Of a DNA stretch of 10,572 bases, positions 7,598-10,572 are shown in pieces. Each line of letters begins with the position of its first letter. The first letter of the stretch is position 1. The position numbers and the translations under genes were made by a program. The notes under the pieces are model-generated. The model was not told the origin of the DNA. It ran no database searches and worked only from the letters and a program-made list of their open reading frames with translations. The stretch is taken from NCBI GenBank assembly GCA_016202645.1, contig JACQOF010000138.1, positions 1 through 10,572 on the forward strand, written 5' to 3'. The DNA comes from a bacterium (GTDB taxonomy: Bacteria > Lindowbacteria > 2-12-FULL-62-27).

Positions 7598-7799
7598 TTT
7601 ACAAGTTTTCGTAATTATTCAGGTCGTCATGCCCGCCCCGTGTCTGTCATTCCCGCGAAAGCGGGAATCCAGTCTGCTTTGCGATTTGTCTGGATGCCCG
7701 CCGGAGTTTACCCTGTGCTGGATTCCCGCCTTCGCGGGAATGACGGTGAGATCTGAATCGTTACGATTTTTCAAACACTGAGATCAGCTTAAGATTGAC
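7598..7799. other. Divergent intergenic region with a palindromic repeat
   Basis: Apart from the inverted repeat element annotated separately, no gene is seen in this spacer between dsbD and the permease gene. A short open frame here only reads through the repeat. No -35/-10 pair for either flanking gene is convincing to me. Confidence 0.5.
7646..7744. repeat. VIPAKAGIQ-type interspersed palindromic repeat (REP-like pair)
   Basis: Two 27-base arms, 7646-7672 and 7718-7744, are inverted copies of each other with one mismatch. Each arm is itself a hairpin, TTCCCGC-GAAA-GCGGGAA on the left. The pair encloses 45 bases with further degenerate GGATGCCCGCC pieces. Reading through it gives VIPAKAGIQ and LDSRLRGND, peptides that are a familiar mark of a very common non-coding repeat in Proteobacteria and other Gram-negative genomes. 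It sits between two divergent genes and probably arose by mobilisation of a small non-autonomous element. Confidence 0.9.
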
Positions 7800-8741
7800 A
7801 TGTTCTTCCCACACGTGTACTTCATTGGCATGAATTTGCCTTCTGTTCTCGCCCCTCTGCTCCTCAGCGTCCTCTGCGGCGTGCTGATGGGGCTCTGGCG
7901 GAAACTTCGGCCGGAGCCGTTCGTCACGGCCGTGATGGATCTCTTCATGCCGGCGCTGGTGTTCGACGCGCTCCTGACGGCGCGGGTGTCCGCGGCCGAG
8001 TTGTTCTCCACGGCGATCGCGTCCTGCGTCGTGATCCTCTTCCTCTTCGGGCTGTGTCTTCTGGTCAAGACCCTCACGGCACGGCCGCTCCGGAGTTTCG
8101 CGCTCCCGGTCCTCTTCATGAACGCCGGATTTCTCGGCATGCCGCTCATGGATCTGGCCTTCGGCGCGGAGGCGATCGGCCGGATTGTGGTTTTCGATCA
8201 AGTCCAGTCGTTTTTCATGTTTTCGCTGGGAATATGGATCGCCATGAAACCTTCCGAGGCGGGCGGCGCGGTTTGGATGGAGAGTCTGAAGGCTTTTCTG
8301 AAAGAGCCTCTCATTCACTCGATTCTTCTGGCGGTATTGTTTCGCGCGCTCGGGATGATCCCGCCGGAGTTTGTCCTCTCGCCCATCCGGTGGCTCGGCG
8401 CGGTCACGCCGGTCCTGGCGCTCTTTGCGCTCGGCCTCCGGCTCGCCGCGACGCCGGTGTCATCGTTCTCGCGTTCGGAAGTCCGGCGGAGCCTCGGCCT
8501 GATTTTGGGTTTGCGCTTCGGCGGCGGAATCCTCTGCGGCCTCCTGGCGGTTTCCATGCTGGGCCTCGAAGGCATGACTCGCCAGGTCGTCCTGATCGCG
8601 TCGGGCCTGCCTTCGGCCGTCTTCAGCTACATCCTGGCCGAACGATACGGCGCCGAACCGGACTTGACCGCCGCGGCCGTCTTCACGTCGACGATCGTCT
8701 CGCTCCCGCTGATTCCACTTCTGCTGAAATTCACCGCGTAA
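7800..8741 (+). CDS. AEC family (auxin efflux carrier-like) permease
   Basis: The 313-residue protein is hydrophobic throughout, with about ten predicted membrane helices and a loop near residues 150-165, as in the AEC/bile-acid-arsenite-riboflavin superfamily of secondary transporters. Visible family features are DLFMPALVFDALL (47-59), FMNAGFLGMPL (106-116, the N-x-G-x-x-G-x-P motif of the N-terminal half) and SGLPSAVFSYILAERY in the C-terminal half. Bacterial members export malonate, malate or other small organic anions, but no substrate can be read from this sequence. ATG 7800 gives the longest form. ATG 7830 (MNLPSVLAPL) would give a more family-like N-terminus, and neither has a clear Shine-Dalgarno. 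The TAA stop at 8739-8741 directly abuts the stop of the opposing gene. Confidence 0.85.
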   Translation: MFFPHVYFIGMNLPSVLAPLLLSVLCGVLMGLWRKLRPEPFVTAVMDLFMPALVFDALLTARVSAAELFSTAIASCVVILFLFGLCLLVKTLTARPLRSFALPVLFMNAGFLGMPLMDLAFGAEAIGRIVVFDQVQSFFMFSLGIWIAMKPSEAGGAVWMESLKAFLKEPLIHSILLAVLFRALGMIPPEFVLSPIRWLGAVTPVLALFALGLRLAATPVSSFSRSEVRRSLGLILGLRFGGGILCGLLAVSMLGLEGMTRQVVLIASGLPSAVFSYILAERYGAEPDLTAAAVFTSTIVSLPLIPLLLKFTA

Positions 8742-9110
8742 CTATTTTCCGGGAGCGGCGCAGGACAGGCGATACCGGTTTTGCGCAATCCAGTTGTAAC
8801 CCCACTTCATGACCGGATCGAAGAGCGGCAGGCCAAAGACCGCCGCCAGAGCGCGGCCCCACCATCGTACTGATATGGCAAGGAGGATGGCGGAGTGGCC
8901 GGAGCGGACACGGCCGTCGGCGGTGATGACGTGGGCGCTCTCCCGGATCTCTCCGAAGGATTTCCCCGCCAGGAGTTCAGGCACTCGCGGATCGTCGAAC
9001 GTGAGGCTTTCGAATGTTCCCGGCGCCGCCGTTTCCATGAGCCAGTCTTTGAACGCGCGGCAGAGACCGCATCCGCCGTCGTAGACGAAGACGTGAGGCC
9101 TCGCGGTCAT
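8742..9110 (-). CDS. DCC family thiol-disulfide oxidoreductase (DUF393)
   Basis: The 122-residue protein begins with FVYDGGCGLCRAF (8-20), matching the D-G-x-C-x-x-C signature of the DCC (DUF393, YuxK-like) family, which is distantly related to thioredoxin; Cys14 and Cys17 would be the redox pair. Later family features are TADGRVRSGHSAILLAI (63-79) and a C-terminal YNWIAQNRYRL (104-114). The length is usual. No signal peptide is seen, so it is probably cytoplasmic or loosely membrane-bound. The physiological partner of the family is unknown. It converges on the permease gene with no base between the two stops, and starts 57 bases from the M28 gene on the other strand, so both may share a short divergent promoter region. 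No good Shine-Dalgarno is visible before the ATG. Confidence 0.85.
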   Translation of the reverse strand: MTARPHVFVYDGGCGLCRAFKDWLMETAAPGTFESLTFDDPRVPELLAGKSFGEIRESAHVITADGRVRSGHSAILLAISVRWWGRALAAVFGLPLFDPVMKWGYNWIAQNRYRLSCAAPGK

Positions 9111-9166
9111 ACGCGCGTCGACCGCTTTCTTTGGGACATGAAATCAAGTTAAATCAAATCCGCCTC

Positions 9167-10087
9167 ATGGACAAGCTGGCATTCGTGCGGGAGATGGAGG
9201 GCAAGGCCGACGACGAGAGACGCGAAGTCATTTGCGAATGGCTGCGCGGCCACGGCATTCCGTTTGAACTCCACCGGTACGACCGGCCCGACCCGGGCGT
9301 CAACGTGGTCTTCGGCCTGCCGGGCGAAGGCCGGGATGACCGGCGGGAGGAAGGGAATCCCGGCCGGTCCATGGATGGACTCACCGGATGTCCCGGCCGG
9401 GAAATCCTCGCGGTCGCGCATTATGACGCCTTCTATTTCAGCCCGGGCGCGAACGACAACGCATCCGCGGTGGCGATGCTGCTCGAATTTTTCCTGGATA
9501 TGAGCGCGCGACCCATCCGTCACCCCCTCAAAATCGTCATCTTCGACGACGAGGAGCCCGACGCGACCCGCGGCTGGATGGGCATGCGGGGGTCGAGGGC
9601 CTACGTGAGAGATTTCGGCGTCAAAGATATTCTGGCCGTCTACGATTTCGAAATGTGCGGCATGGGCGACGCGGTGGGAATCTGGCCGGTGACGGCGCTG
9701 AACGAAGGCAGTTTTCTTCTCGACAACATCCGCGGCGTGCTGGACTCCGAAGGCATCTATCACGAAAGCGTGGGAGAACTGCCGGCCTTCTACGCCGACT
9801 ACCACGCTTTTCTTGAAGCGGGCTTCCCGCACGCCGTCTGCATGACGGCTCTGCCGAAAGAAGACGCCCTGAGCCTGCGGCGGTTCGTCACGATGCCAAC
9901 CGCCGCCCTCGTGGCGCGCGCCCTGGCGGCGCGTCTTCCAGGCTGTTCGGGCCTGATCCCGCGGCTCTTCCGCCATTATCATTCCGGCCTGGACCGTTCC
10001 GAGTTTCTCTCGGAATCCAGCATGGACATGATGTGCCGCGTCCTGACCCGCTGCGTCCGGGAACTCGACGCTGCCTTCCCGGATTGA
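9167..10087 (+). CDS. M28 family zinc metallopeptidase (aminopeptidase-like)
   Basis: The 306-residue protein has the di-zinc site of the M28 family: AHYDA with His85 and Asp87, ANDNAS with Asp97 as bridging ligand, DDEEPD with Glu129 and Glu130 (catalytic base and ligand), YDFE (159-162) with a candidate acidic ligand, and HYHSGLD with His272. No signal peptide is seen, so it is predicted cytoplasmic, probably cleaving N-terminal residues or acting on a modified peptide or small amide. ATG 9167 is chosen because the TTG at 9131 adds 12 residues of no family character; neither has a clear Shine-Dalgarno. Residues about 53-77, between the first strand and the HxD motif, form an Asp/Arg/Gly/Pro-rich insert of repeat-like DNA not usual for the family. 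A glutaminyl cyclase-like role is possible, as that enzyme shares the fold. Confidence 0.85.
   Translation: MDKLAFVREMEGKADDERREVICEWLRGHGIPFELHRYDRPDPGVNVVFGLPGEGRDDRREEGNPGRSMDGLTGCPGREILAVAHYDAFYFSPGANDNASAVAMLLEFFLDMSARPIRHPLKIVIFDDEEPDATRGWMGMRGSRAYVRDFGVKDILAVYDFEMCGMGDAVGIWPVTALNEGSFLLDNIRGVLDSEGIYHESVGELPAFYADYHAFLEAGFPHAVCMTALPKEDALSLRRFVTMPTAALVARALAARLPGCSGLIPRLFRHYHSGLDRSEFLSESSMDMMCRVLTRCVRELDAAFPD
9330..9408. repeat. Degenerate palindromic element inside the M28 coding sequence
   Basis: This stretch is packed with inverted pieces: CCGGGATGACCGG (9332-9344), TCCCGGCCGG (9358-9367) and TCCCGGCCGGGA (9391-9402, itself palindromic). It also carries GGGAATCC (9353-9360) and ATGGATGG, recalling the GGGAATCC and GGATGCCC words of the 7646-7744 element. 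It encodes a low-complexity loop in frame. I infer an old in-frame insertion of a repeat related to that family, not proven. Confidence 0.4.
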
Positions 10088-10103
10088 ATCTTGCCCGACG
10101 ATC

Positions 10104-10131
10104 AAGTATCTTGCATCCAGTATCCCGCATC
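10104..10131. repeat. Heptamer tandem repeat NNGYATC, four units
   Basis: Four contiguous seven-base units (AAGTATC, TTGCATC, CAGTATC, CCGCATC) fill most of the 54-base gap between the M28 stop and the tRNA gene. No terminator hairpin is seen in this gap. Confidence 0.7.
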
Positions 10132-10141
10132 AATCTCGCGT

Positions 10142-10212
10142 TGGGGTATCGTCTAACGGTAGGACTGCAGACTCTGGATCTGCCTGTCCAGGTTCGAATC
10201 CTGGTACCCCAG
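10142..10212 (+). tRNA. tRNA-Gln, anticodon CUG
   Basis: The acceptor stem TGGGGTA (10142-10148) pairs fully with TACCCCA (10205-10211), followed by discriminator G. The U1-A72 end is typical of tRNA-Gln. The D arm reads GTC...GAC around TAACGGTAG. The anticodon stem GCAGA/TCTGC holds the loop CTCTGGA, giving anticodon CUG. The T arm is CCAGG-TTCGAAT-CCTGG. CCA is not encoded. The gene is complete, so the mobile debris after it has not damaged it. Confidence 0.97.
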
Positions 10213-10432
10213 GTAATTTGGTATATTCCGGGCACATCCTTTACAGTCCATTCCGGGCACATGGTTTTATCCAAGATAGACCCCTCCTCTCTCGGTGGAC
10301 CGCCGTACACCGATCGAGTCGGGGTGACTAAACCGTTCGCGAAGGAATAATCCGGAAAGGACAGGGCGGCGGTCCATGGCGGCTACATCTCTCCTCGTGG
10401 TAATTTCGTAGAAAGATAGATTTCTTTTCTAA
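10213..10432. other. Non-coding stretch after tRNA-Gln, likely mobile-element debris
   Basis: No gene with recognisable similarity is seen. A short frame that continues past a stop to PFAKE and then HGGYISPRGNF was read but not recognised. A perfect ten-base inverted repeat, TGGACCGCCG (10296-10305) and CGGCGGTCCA (10367-10376), brackets 61 bases. Base composition becomes more AT-rich than in the upstream genes, and the stretch ends at the presumed edge of the IS5-type element. Confidence 0.5.
10225..10262. repeat. 13-bp direct repeat, possible IS end
   Basis: ATTCCGGGCACAT occurs at 10225-10237 and again at 10250-10262, a 25-base period, starting 13 bases after the tRNA. Repeated transposase-binding sites near a terminus are known for IS21-type elements. 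No such transposase gene is visible here, so this may be a solo end or remnant; that reading is inference. Confidence 0.5.
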
Positions 10433-10572
10433 GAGCGTGTAACAAAATGAACTCCCATCATGATAGGAAGTTCCAACAGACGAGGATGCAGCTGATTGTG
10501 AGGAACGCCTTGTGAATGTCCGCCCGGCGTTCGTATCTCGCTCGCAGCCGGCGATACTGGTGAATCCAAGAG
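10433..10572 (-). mobile_element. 3' end of an IS5-type insertion sequence, cut off by the window
   Basis: The element's presumed right end is GAGCGTGTAACAAAA from 10433, in the style of IS5-group terminal repeats, 25 bases downstream of the transposase stop at 10458. The other end lies beyond the window, so neither matching inverted repeat nor target duplication can be checked. The preceding bases TCTAA could contain a short target duplication. Confidence 0.65.
10458..10572 (-). CDS. IS5-family transposase, C-terminal 37 residues (partial)
   Basis: On the minus strand, from base 10571 to the TGA at 10460-10458, the frame reads 37 residues including RRLRARYERRADIHKAFLT and ILVCWNFLS. This matches the well-known C-terminus of IS5-group DDE transposases (R-F-R-R-L-R-V-R-Y-E-R-R-x-D-I-H-x-A-F-L-x-L, then a C-x-L-I-C-W-R-F-L type end). 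The DDE catalytic Glu lies upstream, beyond the window, so whether the gene is intact is unknown. The C-terminus itself has no frameshift. The gene points toward the tRNA. Confidence 0.85.
   Translation of the reverse strand, partial: SWIHQYRRLRARYERRADIHKAFLTISCILVCWNFLS

Noticed and set aside
7553-7756. Small plus-strand frame with VIPAKAGIQ and LDSRLRGND
   Set aside because: These peptides are the usual false translation of the palindromic repeat and not a gene.
7761-8318. 185-codon minus-strand open frame opposite the permease
   Set aside because: Charged low-complexity shadow of a hydrophobic transporter; no motif and no ribosome binding site.
2884-9110. A single novel redox/metal system linking the ECF importer, DsbD and the DCC protein
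   Set aside because: The genes are in separate transcription units with opposing directions, and each is an ordinary family member. Proximity alone is not enough.
9149-10105. 318-codon minus-strand open frame
   Set aside because: Antisense to the M28 gene with exactly opposed codons. The plus frame carries the zinc ligands.
10263-10400. Broken gene reading PFAKE, stop, HGGYISPRGNF
   Set aside because: The frame is short, interrupted by stops and not recognised as any transposase or other family, so it is recorded only as unexplained sequence.

Overview
The window looks like chromosome of a GC-rich, Gram-negative, probably uncultivated bacterium. The Gram-negative reading rests on a full-length DsbD and on a genome-wide type of 'VIPAKAGIQ/DSRLRGND' palindromic repeat. 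No gene here fixes the phylum. Codon use is uniform and GC-rich across the genes; the last ~350 bases, after the tRNA, look different and contain mobile-element remains.

Layout from left to right. (1) 1-2686, minus strand: a large secreted glycoside hydrolase family 9 (cellulase-type) protein that runs off the left edge. (2) 2687-2883: divergent intergenic region with a near-consensus sigma-70 promoter facing right. (3) 2884-5346, plus strand: a tightly overlapping four-gene cbiMNQO-type ECF transporter operon for Co2+ or Ni2+. It comprises the S component CbiM, a small CbiN-like protein started from TTG, the T component CbiQ and the ATPase CbiO. (4) 5351-5444: two opposed tandem arrays of an octamer that form a long hairpin between convergent genes. 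(5) 7563-5453, minus strand: dsbD and a yjbQ/UPF0047 gene overlapping by 4 bases. (6) 7564-7799: divergent spacer carrying a heptamer repeat and an inverted pair of the VIPAKAGIQ-type element. (7) 7800-8741, plus: AEC-family (auxin efflux carrier-like) permease. (8) 9110-8742, minus: DCC/DUF393 thiol-disulfide protein whose stop directly abuts the permease stop. (9) 9167-10087, plus: M28-family zinc aminopeptidase-like protein with an unusual in-frame insert. (10) 10142-10212: tRNA-Gln(CUG). (11) 10213-10572: a 13-bp direct repeat resembling IS ends, a stretch with no recognisable gene, and the 3' end of an IS5-family transposase.

The only clear multi-gene machine is the ECF metal importer. 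The other genes are housekeeping or accessory functions without an obvious shared pathway. I do not see a convincing undescribed system. The best leads are the octamer hairpin array and the family of short-period intergenic repeats, the repeat-like insert in the M28 gene, the altered His motif and repeat-built tail of the GH9 enzyme, and the layered mobile debris behind tRNA-Gln.
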